Shown here: positions 23,309 through 32,606 of the stretch, piece by piece
Numbering within the stretch: the stretch's first letter is position 1
Layout of the letters: each line of letters starts with the position of its first letter
From: Patiria miniata
Taxonomy: Eukaryota > Echinodermata > Asteroidea > Valvatida > Asterinidae
Assembly (NCBI RefSeq): GCF_015706575.1
Contig: NW_024037050.1
Span: forward strand, 5,890,001 to 5,954,000
DNA: 64,000 nucleotides
Direction of reading: 5' to 3'
Translations under genes and position numbers: made by a program
Notes under the pieces: model-generated
The model's database searches: none
What the model was told of the DNA's origin: nothing
Seen by the model: the letters and a program-made list of their open reading frames with translations, nothing else

Positions 23309-23771
23309 AGGCTAAAACAGAAATGACAGAGGTACATACATTAACATGGGGGTGCACACAAACATGCAGGGCTGAAAGAAGAAACACAAAAGGAGAATTA
23401 GGTGTGAAAGGTGTGGAAAGATGCAGGGGAGGGTGGATGAGAGAACAAAGAAAAAAGGGATATGGCAAACCACAAGGGGTCTTGTGTAAACAGGGGAGGG
23501 CCCAGAAAGGGGAAGGATCAAAGGTCACAGGGAGTGGGAACGAGCAAAAGAGTGTGAGAGTGAAGGGATGATGTGGGGGGGACAGTATTGAGGTGGAAAG
23601 GGATGAAAGATGGGGAAAGATGGGTAAACACAAAAAAGGAAGACCAGATGGATTATCTGTAACAGAAGACAATGGAGGAAGGAAAGGATTAATCATTTCC
23701 AAGTTGGATGTTGAGACCATGTGGTTGAATAGTTCGAAGACGATTCATCCACACTTTCTCTCTGCTGAGGC

Positions 23772-25536
23772 TGTCACAATAAAACCACCCTTGTCTTGTA
23801 TCTGTGACTATTTAATAGGTAGTGTGAATAAATCCTTTTTTTTAACCCTTGTACAACTACGCATGAGTGGATCAGAGCCCAAACCTAGCCAGCCGTGGTT
23901 GACTGATCAAGGTAACAATAAGAACACATTCCACACACAATACCTCTAGGAGCATCTTCCATGTACCCACACGCACACAATACACATCCCTGGTATCTCC
24001 ACTCTGGTAAGGTAGATATTTTGCATATTCATGAGCTTTGGTTTAAATAAGAATGGGAATGAAGTTAAGTTTGAATGAGTGTGAGGAAATGAGATGGTAA
24101 TTAGTGGAAGGTTGCTGGAATTTGAAGGGAAAGTGAGGTAGTTGTCTCCATGATTCTGAGCTGTGTACATGTACATGTATTTGCGCCATCACTCTGCTCT
24201 GCTGCAGCGATTTTTTTATACTTTAGGGTAATTCAGACCCTAAGATCTTTTTTCCAAGCAATCTGGCTTGTGACAATTGCAGTGCAGCCAACATTGAAGA
24301 TTTCAGAGTGCTTTTCAAGCAAATTTGTGCTTGAATGTGTTTTTAACTTTGGCGTGAGGGAGACAAGTCAGCAACATCGACCAGCAACCGTAAGTTGAAG
24401 ATTTAATTGTTTTCATGATTAATTAAAAGAAAAGAAAATATTGTTTTCCCTTCATTATATTTATGTTGTGAGATTCACCAGGATTAAGGATTGAATCTAG
24501 AATTGTGAATTGTTTGAGATAAAATTGATTGGCTATATATTATGAGGATTGTTGCATACCTGATGTATATATCAGAAGTTAATTTAATTGTGTTAATTTA
24601 AGAATGAGAAAAGTCTAAGTGACATGAGATCGAAGTAAAGAGTAGTATTCATTTTTAGGATTAGCTTTGAAGAACATTTGATTGGTGATTCGGCCTGTAT
24701 TTTGTATAATGACTCCAAATTATTGTGAGAGTTTATTGAAATTATAAATTTACAGACGGCCTAATCTGATCCTACAATTGACGAGGATAGATGCACGAAG
24801 GCGACGCCACAGGCACTGAAGTCAAGCCAGAGGGCTGAAGGCAGCTTACAGCAGCAGCATTTCCAGTGTTTTTAACCGTGGAGTGGGTGGCGAGAACTAC
24901 CAGGAAGAAGTCAGTTGTTTTTATGCCTGCATTTATGTAATTGTTTTTTAGATAGTATTGTAATAGTGTATTTTGAATTTGCAGTAACGTGAGGACGTGA
25001 AACGTCATCAAAAGTAGGATAAACTATTCAATTTAAATTTGTGACTTCGTTCACACAGACCCTGCGGGGAGTGGACTGTAACTTACAGAGAACCTAATAA
25101 TTTGGTAGTATTTGCGGAGAGAAAACTGAAATTTGATTCCACTTATACAGTGAAGATTAAGGAGTTTTGTTTTCATATATTTTGGAGAAGTTTAACTTAA
25201 TAGTTTGCAGAAGGTTGTGAATTTTGGGTAGATTCAACCGTTCGTAATAGTGTTATATTTATTTTGTTGGATATTTGACCAGTGTAATTAATCCCGTATT
25301 CATTCGTACTTTGGATGTAATTGTCCAACACAGCTGGGATATTTTCTGTTTATATATTTGATTGCAATTTACAAGTGGTGCATTTGAGAGTAATTAACTC
25401 AAGCTTGAGGTATTGTTGTAAGTAGGAGTGATTTTTAAATTAATAAATTAATTCGGAGAACAGAATAATTTGTGGACATTGTTTTATTTACCATTGTCTT
25501 TGAACATTTTAAGAGGAAGGTTAACTGGATCTGACA
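23772..25536. mobile_element. Solo LTR, 1,765 bp, in the PLE endonuclease
   Basis: It starts TGTCACAATA and ends ATCTGACA (TG...CA). A perfect 5-bp target duplication GAGGC flanks it (23,767-23,771 and 25,537-25,541). The left PLE copy has the undisturbed sequence CTGAGGCGAACTGAG at the same point, which is a direct empty site. A 5-bp TSD fits BEL/Pao or Gypsy LTR elements. I saw no clear match to the 3' flank of the nearby BEL/Pao fossil, so the parent family is open. It has no coding potential, as expected for an LTR. Confidence 0.85.
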
Positions 25537-25754
25537 GAGGCGAACTGAGTCCTTGCGATGGCCAAGAGATTCAATGCCCTGCAAAATCATATCAGAAATG
25601 GAGTGGTTAGGCAGGTTGAAGTGATGACCAACAGGGGTGTCTAGTTTCTTGGTGTTGACCGTTGACCGGTGGGCATAGAAACGCTTCTTGAGCGTATTCT
25701 TAGTCTCACCTACATACGGGAGTCAGACTCCTGGATATGAATCTGGCAGACAAC

Positions 25755-27878
25755 TCATCTGGAACTGTACTTGAAAGTACCATGCTGGGTGGGAGGGGAT
25801 GCATCTAAGGAAGGGACTTCAGCTCGAACAATCAAGTCCCGTAGATTTCGAGGACGCCTGTAAGCCAATGTGGGGCCGTTGGGGATTGCGCGGGCAAGGC
25901 GATCTGAAGTATGGAGGATATGATGATTGTCATTAGTGATTTTGCGAAGGGGAGGGAGATTGGGGTGAAACGTGGTAACCAAGGGACTCATGGGTTTGGC
26001 CATGGCATCAGGGGCCTTTCCCGTGAGAGCTAGATTTCTGGGAATAGCTTTAGCTCTGGCAATGGCACGATGAACTTGGCGAGAGCTGTGACCCCTGGCC
26101 ACCAAGTTGTTCCTCAGTATCTGTGTATGGCGGGAGAAATCGGAATCATTAGAACAAATTCTTCTGAATCTGAGTGCCTGGCTAAACGCTATGCCAGTTT
26201 TGCAGTGCCTGGGGTGACAGCTGGAGGAGTGGAGGTACTGTTGGGTGTCTGTGGGTTTGGAATACAGGTCAGTGGTTAGTGAGTTGCCTTGCTTGCGGAC
26301 GGTGACATCCAGAAAGTGGGTTTGGTGAGCCGAGAACTCCGATGTGAATTTGATGGTTCTGTGGAAGGAATTGATGTGGTTAGTGAAGGTCAAGAGACTG
26401 TCCTCATCACTGGTCCAAATGAAAAAAACATCATCAATATATCTCCACCAGATCCAAGGGCGACATGGGGCCGAGGCAAGAATGCGTTCTTCGAGGTCGC
26501 CCATGAAGAGGCAAGCCATCGACGGGGCCATGCGAGTGCCCATTGCAGTGCCGTGTACCTGTAGATAGTGTTCACCAAGGAAGGAAAAATTGTTCTTCGT
26601 TAGTATAAGTCTCATGAGGGTGCCAACATCACTGATGGGAGGAGTCGTGTGTCCTGCCTTGGCCAGAGCTAAGGAGCAAGCACGAACACCCTCCTCATGT
26701 GGGATGTTGGTGTACAGAGATGAGACGTCGAAAGTCCCAATGATGGCTGTGCTGGGAATCTGGTCCTTGATTCCTTGAAGCTTGCGTAGGAAGTCTGGGG
26801 TGTCGTGAATGTATGACGAAATCTGTGGGACAAGGGGTTTGAGAAAACTGTCAATGAACAGGGAGATGCGTTCCGTGGGTGAGCCATTACCGGAGATGAT
26901 GGGTCTACCGGGGTTGCCAGCCTTGTGAATCTTGGGTAGAAGGTAAAATCTGGCAGTCCTACAATCACAGGGAGAAAGAAATTTGTGAGCTTTCTTGGAC
27001 AACTGGTCACGTGATCGCATATCGTCAAGTACCTGTTGTATATCTCGACAGAAAGTGCCTGTGGGGTCAGAGTCAAGGCGGGTATAGTTAGTGCGATTAT
27101 CCAACTGGCGGTGGGCCTCATCAATGTACTGCTGACGATCCATGATGACCACAGCTGAACCTTTATCTGCTGGCTTGATGATGATGTCGGTGCGAGAGCG
27201 CAAGGAGTTGAGAGCCAGGCGCTCCTCTCTGGGGAGATTATCATGAGTCCTGTGGGGGAAGTTGTCCGGGTTAGTGACTTGGGAATTGATAACTTGAACG
27301 TATGTCTCTATGGCTGGCACACGATTCTTGGGGGGTACCCACGAACTCTTGACTCGAAAAGGCTCTGGCTCATACGGTTCACTGTCCAGGAAAAACTCAC
27401 GCAGACGGATTCTACGGTAGTATTCCGTGAGATCTTGGCTGAGCTGAACCTGGTTCACAGAACGGGGAGCGGGACAAAAATTGAGACCCTTGGAGAGAAG
27501 TTTGTGCTCTGCGTCAGATATTGATGAGGAAGAAAGATTAACTACAGTGTTGACAGGGGGTTCTGGCGGTGGCGTGGTAGATGGGGACCTAGGACGTCTG
27601 AAACGTCTGTCTGCGTTGCTGTTGCTTGGCAAGCAAGCCACCAATCTTCTTGTTTCTCCTGTTGAGTAGGACAGAGTCAAGGTTAGACAAACCCCTTTCA
27701 ATCTCATCATGGAAATTCCTGTACGTGGAGTCAGAACAACTGGATTTGAGTTGGGAGTCAAGGTGGGAAATATTCTGGTGGAGGTCCTCCCGTGTAAATT
27801 GACACTGCTGAGAGAGAATATTGATGAGTTTAAAGGGAAAATACAACATTTGCAAACATCAAAAAATAAAACTACCAA
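25755..27878 (-). CDS. Penelope-like reverse transcriptase
   Basis: The 707-codon frame contains the Penelope-like RT set. A KPADKGSAVVI motif sits near residue 233, then LPKIHKAG and RPIISG, motif A GTFDVSSLYTNIP, motif B HGTAMGTRMAPS, motif C YIDD near residue 479, then FLDVTV and a LYSKPTDTQQYL segment with the H..CK.GI thumb region. The enzyme would copy element RNA at a nicked or telomeric 3' end. The first 16 or so codons lie inside a TTAA MITE, so the listed Met is not native and the true N end is lost. The frame stops shortly after QHGTFK, where the Cys-rich link to the GIY-YIG domain should begin. Transposon relic. Confidence 0.88.
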   Translation of the reverse strand: MVVLFFDVCKCCIFPLNSSIFSLSSVNLHGRTSTRIFPTLTPNSNPVVLTPRTGISMMRLKGVCLTLTLSYSTGETRRLVACLPSNSNADRRFRRPRSPSTTPPPEPPVNTVVNLSSSSISDAEHKLLSKGLNFCPAPRSVNQVQLSQDLTEYYRRIRLREFFLDSEPYEPEPFRVKSSWVPPKNRVPAIETYVQVINSQVTNPDNFPHRTHDNLPREERLALNSLRSRTDIIIKPADKGSAVVIMDRQQYIDEAHRQLDNRTNYTRLDSDPTGTFCRDIQQVLDDMRSRDQLSKKAHKFLSPCDCRTARFYLLPKIHKAGNPGRPIISGNGSPTERISLFIDSFLKPLVPQISSYIHDTPDFLRKLQGIKDQIPSTAIIGTFDVSSLYTNIPHEEGVRACSLALAKAGHTTPPISDVGTLMRLILTKNNFSFLGEHYLQVHGTAMGTRMAPSMACLFMGDLEERILASAPCRPWIWWRYIDDVFFIWTSDEDSLLTFTNHINSFHRTIKFTSEFSAHQTHFLDVTVRKQGNSLTTDLYSKPTDTQQYLHSSSCHPRHCKTGIAFSQALRFRRICSNDSDFSRHTQILRNNLVARGHSSRQVHRAIARAKAIPRNLALTGKAPDAMAKPMSPLVTTFHPNLPPLRKITNDNHHILHTSDRLARAIPNGPTLAYRRPRNLRDLIVRAEVPSLDASPPTQHGTFKYSSR

Positions 27879-28345
27879 ATCATTTTGAAATACCTTGCTG
27901 GACTGTTAGTGAATGACAGTGTAAAGCATCCTGTAAAATCATGGCACCTGGTATACTGTCATTTTCAAGAAAAGTGCTATTTTTGTATCAATTTCCAACG
28001 CTGATCGGCCGATCAGCGTTGGAAACAACTGGCTTTTTTTTCAAATACTGGCCCCAATTGACCATCACACTTGTTTGCAATCGATTACAAACCTATGAAC
28101 GGGTACGAGCCAGCTAGACTGGTTTCCTGACCTTACAATTCCCCAATGTACGTTAAAGGCTCTGTTTCTTCTTATATGGAGTCAGGGAACCAGACTACAG
28201 GAAAATGATCGTTTTCTTGGTTTTTATAGCATTTTCAAACACAAAACCTCAAAAAGTCAGTGTAACTATATTTGCTATATATTTCCACCCCCCAATTCCA
28301 TCCATTTATGAAAATTACAGCAAAAGCAAATGATGTATATTCCCT
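27834..28345. mobile_element. TTAA-flanked MITE, copy 1 (512 bp)
   Basis: It begins AGGGAAAATACAACATTTGC and ends in the inverted counterpart, closing with CCCT. TTAA lies on both sides (27,830-27,833 and 28,346-28,349). A central perfect palindrome, CCAACGCTGATCGG plus its complement, lies near 27,999-28,026. Two more copies are at 41,062 and 61,809. A TTAA TSD with these ends suggests a piggyBac- or Kolobok-type non-autonomous element. It truncates the Penelope-like RT frame. Confidence 0.85.
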
Positions 28346-28349
28346 TTAA

Positions 28350-28530
28350 TAGAGGTACCATGTATAACTTGATTCCATCTCCTTTGAAGGTGTGGTGGGA
28401 GGTTTCCTAAGCAGGGAGTGTGAGACAGTTGCAAACCTTAAGATTTATATATTTCAGGTCCATCCAGTCAGTAAGCAGTTTGCAGCAGTTTTACTTTTTT
28501 TCATTTTTTTCAGGATTTATATAAGGGGAT
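28350..28530. other. Unassigned spacer between MITE and Helitron
   Basis: A short AT-rich stretch between two mobile elements. The Helitron 5' TC end may lie here but cannot be placed by eye. Confidence 0.4.
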
Positions 28531-29103
28531 GTGTGGAAATCAAATTTCCAACAAGAATCAAAGTGTGGACAAAATGCAATCCCATTGTGTATCATTGAGT
28601 TCATACAAGAACGTACAGGCATGCTTGAGTCTAATGCTGAACATGTGTGTGAATCAGAACCTGTGTATATGTTTGTTCCTGTGGCAGATGTTGAAAGACA
28701 TGTGAATCGATGGAAGAAGTGGAGAATCAACAAAATGACCAAAAAGAGATTGAAACAGCAGAAAGCAGTGCGAAGGTTGAAGGCCAGTGGGCAAACATGC
28801 TGCAGTAGACATCAGGTATTGGATTGTGTTGTAGAGTATATCAAAGAGACAAAGAGGGTGTCAAAACCGAAGAGAAAGAAAATCAGAAGATGTGAACGAA
28901 GACAAGCATTGCATAGGTTGAGGAATGACAAGGTCATTGAACAGCGTATGAGTAAGGAAGAGAGGAGGAACCATGAGAAAACACAAAAGAGTATGCAGAG
29001 TCACACAAAAAGAAGTCTGTCTTATGTTATCAAGAAAATGAAAAATAAAAGCGAAGCCAAAAAAGGAAGTCGATCAAACATAAGAATAAACAGGTCTTGT
29101 TGA
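28531..29103 (+). CDS. Helitron basic N-terminal region
   Basis: This 190-codon frame is very rich in Lys and Arg, with a CCSRHQVLDCVVEYIKE segment and predicted helices. No known domain was recognised. Its place ahead of the PHD and peptidase domains, and the same codon style, tie it to the Helitron. It overlaps the next frame by a few bases. It could also be an independent small protein of the element. Confidence 0.45.
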   Translation: MWKSNFQQESKCGQNAIPLCIIEFIQERTGMLESNAEHVCESEPVYMFVPVADVERHVNRWKKWRINKMTKKRLKQQKAVRRLKASGQTCCSRHQVLDCVVEYIKETKRVSKPKRKKIRRCERRQALHRLRNDKVIEQRMSKEERRNHEKTQKSMQSHTKRSLSYVIKKMKNKSEAKKGSRSNIRINRSC

Positions 29104-29519
29104 AGAGAAGTAAATGTTCAGATGGACTAAATGGGAATATAGGAAGGAAACTTCACAAGAGATGTAGTGTTGAGAAGTCAGCAGTTACGGATGTGAATCG
29201 TTCTATAAACGAAGTACAAGTCAAGCAATGTTGGTTGTGTGATCAAGTGGCTAGTGAACACGATCAAGTTGTGAAGTGTGATACTTGTAAAATCTACTAT
29301 CATGTCAATTGTATGGGATTTGCAAACATTCAGTCTGTGCTTGCAAGCAAATCCGTAGCATGGCTGTATCTAAAATGTGGGAGGTGTACCTACAATGACT
29401 CTTTGTTGTATGATCTTGGCATTCCGACAGATGAGAACAAATTTGAGATGCCATCATCTGAAGTGTACATGGAGGAAGCAGCTGTTGAGTCATGCACTGA
29501 ATGTGCAAGAGCACATTGA
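29097..29519 (+). CDS. Helitron PHD-finger region
   Basis: The frame holds a Cys4-His-Cys-type PHD finger: CWLCDQ, then VKCDTCKIYYHVNCMGF and, after a spacer, LKCGRC. PHD fingers bind histone tails or similar peptides. They occur in Helitron and other transposon proteins, where they may steer insertion. The pattern of Cys and His spacing is nearly complete. It lies 5' of two peptidase domains in the same element. Confidence 0.7.
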   Translation: MLKRSKCSDGLNGNIGRKLHKRCSVEKSAVTDVNRSINEVQVKQCWLCDQVASEHDQVVKCDTCKIYYHVNCMGFANIQSVLASKSVAWLYLKCGRCTYNDSLLYDLGIPTDENKFEMPSSEVYMEEAAVESCTECARAH

Positions 29520-29626
29520 AGTTTCAACTGTACATGGAAACGAAGGTGAGGAACAGGCAGGCAATGACAAAATTGAGCATGTACATGTAGATATCATGGA
29601 CTGCAAACATGCATGTTTAAATACAG

Positions 29627-30850
29627 GTGAAAGATGTTGCATTGTTCAGCAGACTGGAGGTTATTTTTTTACGCAGCAAGAAAAGTAATGCTGAGATTAG
29701 TTGTAGTAGTGGAAAGGATAAGAATGAGGAAAATCAAGACAATGTACAGAGGACAAGAGGTCAGTCTGCAAGGAAAAGTAGAGATGATAATGGCAAAAGT
29801 AGAAGGAAAGAGCGAGTGTTCATACAGAATGAAAAGAACAGTGTTGAGAAAATTAAGTCCAAAAGAAAAGCTGGAGACAACATGGAAAATTTAGCACAAG
29901 ATTGTGACAAGACAAAACTCAGATCCAAAATACATGTATGTACATGTAGTAAACACAGTTGCTCTTGTAAAGACAATCAACAGATTAATGAGACTAAAGA
30001 AATCAGATGTATTCAAGGTAGCTTCCATCAAGGTGATCTCAGATTTGCGGAACTGGCTGGAAGACAATGTGTTTGTATGAGCCTGTGTGGAATCCTCTAT
30101 AGCCGAATTAAGCCGTTAAATATGTGGAGTTGCAAAGACGTGGATTTTGTGTTGAATACTGGGAATGAATTGTACAGTTGTTTGTCTCGGAGCTCTACAA
30201 TGATGAATGGATATTTGTTAATCAGTGAGTTGCCTGATAAGATAGATGCATTTGGTAAATGTTTTCACATGAAGATTGCTGAATCTGTTTCTGACACTTT
30301 TGCAGAAGAAGGACATCTGACTGAGTTCAATATGATTCCGTTGAGTAGGGCAGTAGAGCAGACAATTCAGAAATACTGTGCCTGTTTCATTTGTTTCAAA
30401 GGCAACACATTTGCAGTAATTGCTAAAGATGGAATGAATTACATTTTTGATTCACATTCTAGAAATCAGCATGGACATCAGCACAGTGAAGGCAGAAGCT
30501 TGCTCAAATGTGTGTCATCATGGCAAGGTGTGTGCAGGTATTGTACTGAACTTGGAAAGTCTATAAATGTCAGTGACAATGAACAGTTTGAAATTACAGG
30601 TGTTACTGTCTGGGTAGATGATGTCAGTATCTGTAATGATGGTGAAACTGTCAGTGGAAGCAGTGAACCATCTTGTAGTAATGTACAAAGAAAAGAACAG
30701 AGTGAACGTAATGTAGAAATTATACAATCTTATCAACCAGTCAATTTGAAATTTGTTCCATTAGATTATGACCATAAGATTGCATTGTGTCAAAAATATG
30801 GTCTGACAACACTTTGTCTAGATGCTCATGGAATTCCCGGTGAGATGTGA
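29627..30850 (+). CDS. Helitron C76-like peptidase region
   Basis: A 407-codon frame. The first 130 residues are basic and low in complexity. The rest (about residues 135-310) resembles the herpesvirus UL36-type (C76) cysteine peptidase fold: a Cys in GRQCVCMSLCGI, a hydrophobic CACFICFKGNTFAVI strand, and an F-D-S-H motif that would supply the Asp-x-His pair. Such domains usually remove ubiquitin or NEDD8. The family assignment rests on these three landmarks only. The frame's end overlaps the OTU frame by about 30 bases. Confidence 0.5.
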   Translation: MKDVALFSRLEVIFLRSKKSNAEISCSSGKDKNEENQDNVQRTRGQSARKSRDDNGKSRRKERVFIQNEKNSVEKIKSKRKAGDNMENLAQDCDKTKLRSKIHVCTCSKHSCSCKDNQQINETKEIRCIQGSFHQGDLRFAELAGRQCVCMSLCGILYSRIKPLNMWSCKDVDFVLNTGNELYSCLSRSSTMMNGYLLISELPDKIDAFGKCFHMKIAESVSDTFAEEGHLTEFNMIPLSRAVEQTIQKYCACFICFKGNTFAVIAKDGMNYIFDSHSRNQHGHQHSEGRSLLKCVSSWQGVCRYCTELGKSINVSDNEQFEITGVTVWVDDVSICNDGETVSGSSEPSCSNVQRKEQSERNVEIIQSYQPVNLKFVPLDYDHKIALCQKYGLTTLCLDAHGIPGEM

Positions 30851-31268
30851 GCAGTTGAGTAAACCTGATTATATAAAGACAATCCAAGGTGATGGTAACT
30901 GTTTCTACAGAGCTATTAGTTATGCTATATCAGGGACTGAAGATAATCATATGTTACTGAGACTGGTAATTGTTCATCATTTGTTGGAGAATGCAGCTTT
31001 GTTCAAGGGATATTTACGTGAAGGTTATACAACAGTGGAAGACTATGTAATGAGGGAGCGATTGTGTTATCATGGTACATGGGTTACTGAGGTCGAAATC
31101 ATTGTAACAGCACACATGTTGGATGTCGGTATTTATACGTATGATGATGTTAATAAGTGGTTTTTATTTTCAAATAGATATATATGTCCAGCCAGTAGTA
31201 CTGATACCGGTAGTTGTATAAAGTCAGGAATTTATTTGTATCACAAGAATCAAATACATTACGATTAA
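30822..31268 (+). CDS. Helitron OTU cysteine peptidase
   Basis: A 148-codon frame with the OTU catalytic block IQGDGNCFYRAISYAI (Asp and Cys) near residue 25 and a closing YLYHKNQIHYD (His) at the C end, the usual length and order for an OTU domain. OTU enzymes cleave ubiquitin chains. OTU domains are a known cargo of some animal Helitrons. All three catalytic positions are present, so the domain itself looks intact even though the element is truncated. Confidence 0.8.
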   Translation: MLMEFPVRCEQLSKPDYIKTIQGDGNCFYRAISYAISGTEDNHMLLRLVIVHHLLENAALFKGYLREGYTTVEDYVMRERLCYHGTWVTEVEIIVTAHMLDVGIYTYDDVNKWFLFSNRYICPASSTDTGSCIKSGIYLYHKNQIHYD

Positions 31269-31920
31269 GTGACAAGTGTACGTGGGTTCAGAAGAAAGGT
31301 TCTAGACAATAATGAGAAGCATGATAGAAATTCATCCAAAACACCAGTGTTGAAAACTTCAAAGAGACGTAAACGTGCAAACTTAAGGATCAGGCAAAAA
31401 TCTGATAGAGACCATCAAAGAAAAAGATATCAAAGAAAGAAAGATGAACAAAATGAAGAGCATGTACAAAAACACAAAGTAAAGAGTGACTGCAGGGAGA
31501 AAAAAGGAGTGTGCAAAGAAAGAAAAATATTATAATTGTGTGGAATACAGACAAGGTGCTATTGAGTATGGCAAAAAAAGATACAGAGAGAATGCAGCAA
31601 AGATTACTGGAGTCATGAGGCAAAAATACCATGAGAATAAAGTGTATAAACAACAAAAGATTAATACTGCAAAAAAAATACCACATTGATATATCATATA
31701 CCGGTAGAAATGGTCTTATAAAATCTATGAAAAAGAAGTACCACAGTGATGTATCATTAGAAATGGCCTTATTAAATCTATGAAAGAGAAGTACCACAGT
31801 GATGTATCATATAGAAATGATCTCATTAAATCTATGAAAAAGAAGTACCATAGTGATTTATCCTACAGAAATATTCTTATTATATCTATTAAAAAGAAGT
31901 ACTCTTTGATCAATTATATA
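31269..31920 (+). pseudogene. Helitron linker with 18-residue KYH-S-D-x-S repeats
   Basis: The K/R-rich reading shifts frame more than once. From about 31,684 to 31,905 a 54-bp unit recurs four times, each encoding a close variant of KKYHSDVSYRNDLIKSM. Similar YR..K..Y repeats precede the DUF6570-like region in other Helitron proteins. Broken as a continuous frame. Confidence 0.5.
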
Positions 31921-31922
31921 GG

Positions 31923-32606
31923 ATGAAAGTGATAAATTTTCAGAAAGCTAAATATCACAGGGATCAGCGTTATCGTGAGAATATGAAGCAAAGGAATAAT
32001 CAACGAGCAAATAGAAAGAGATCAAGTCAACGTATTATGAGCAATGTAATAAGAAATTGGAGGCAAGATGTATCATCAGGACCTGAATACATATGTGCAG
32101 TTTGTCATAAACTCCTTTTTCGAAAGCAGGTGGTAAAGTGTAATCAAGACAAATATAAATGTGTTGATAGCATATCTGGTAAGTTTTTGCATACATGTGA
32201 AGCCGACAGAAACTGTGGTGATACGTGTCGTGTGTCAAAATCAAGTAGATCAAGTTTGTGGATTTGCTTTACATTTCATAGAAAATTGCTTCAGAATAAG
32301 ATACCAGCAGAATCTTGTGCAAACAATTTGGCATTGGAAGAGATTCCTGAGGATTTGAGCTGTTTGAATACATTGGAGGAACATCTGATTGCAATTAATG
32401 TAGCATTTATGAAAATGATGGCTTTACCCAGAGGAGGTCAGAATGCTGTGCATGGGCCAGTTGTTTGTGTACGATCAAATATTTCAGAAACAGTAACATC
32501 ATTACCTAGATGTGAAAATAACAATCAGTTAATCAAAGTTAAGTTGAAGAGGAAATTGTCATTCAAAGGATATGCAGTATCAATATGTCAGCAGAGAACA
32601 TGTTGA
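31923..32606 (+). CDS. Helitron DUF6570-like Cys region
   Basis: It opens with an Arg/Tyr-rich stretch (KYHRDQRYRENMKQRNNQ), followed by CAVCHKLLFRKQVVKC, CGDTCRVSKSSR and SLWICFTFHRKLLQNKIP, then LSCLNTLEEHLIAINVAFMKM. This order is the DUF6570-like segment found between the repeats and the Helitron N domain. The DNA-binding role is inferred from the Cys pairs. The next frame overlaps its last 35 bases, so a frame change separates it from the N domain. Confidence 0.65.
   Translation: MKVINFQKAKYHRDQRYRENMKQRNNQRANRKRSSQRIMSNVIRNWRQDVSSGPEYICAVCHKLLFRKQVVKCNQDKYKCVDSISGKFLHTCEADRNCGDTCRVSKSSRSSLWICFTFHRKLLQNKIPAESCANNLALEEIPEDLSCLNTLEEHLIAINVAFMKMMALPRGGQNAVHGPVVCVRSNISETVTSLPRCENNNQLIKVKLKRKLSFKGYAVSICQQRTC

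Larger units (their letters stand above)
22029..27833 (-). mobile_element. Penelope-like element, right copy, with RT, split by a solo LTR
   Basis: On the minus strand this copy reads RT (27,833 to about 25,755), part of the GIY-YIG region (25,716-25,537), a solo LTR insertion (25,536-23,772), the rest of the GIY-YIG tail (23,771 onward), then the 3' region with hammerhead-like motif and a long 38-bp minisatellite, ending at 22,029. At 25,716/25,717 the Cys-rich lead-in (NVIYLISC..CG), which the left copy keeps, is missing, so this copy lost an internal piece. The 5' end is capped by a TTAA MITE. Confidence 0.8.

Noticed and set aside
14356-23770. The two ~1.4-1.7-kb flanking repeats as the LTRs of the BEL/Pao element
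   Set aside because: They contain GIY-YIG coding sequence on the opposite strand and the Penelope-like 3' tip, lack TG...CA ends at the junctions, and are differently truncated.
30822-31268. OTU frame as a host deubiquitinase gene
   Set aside because: It sits between other Helitron domains on the same strand, with no introns or host-like context.
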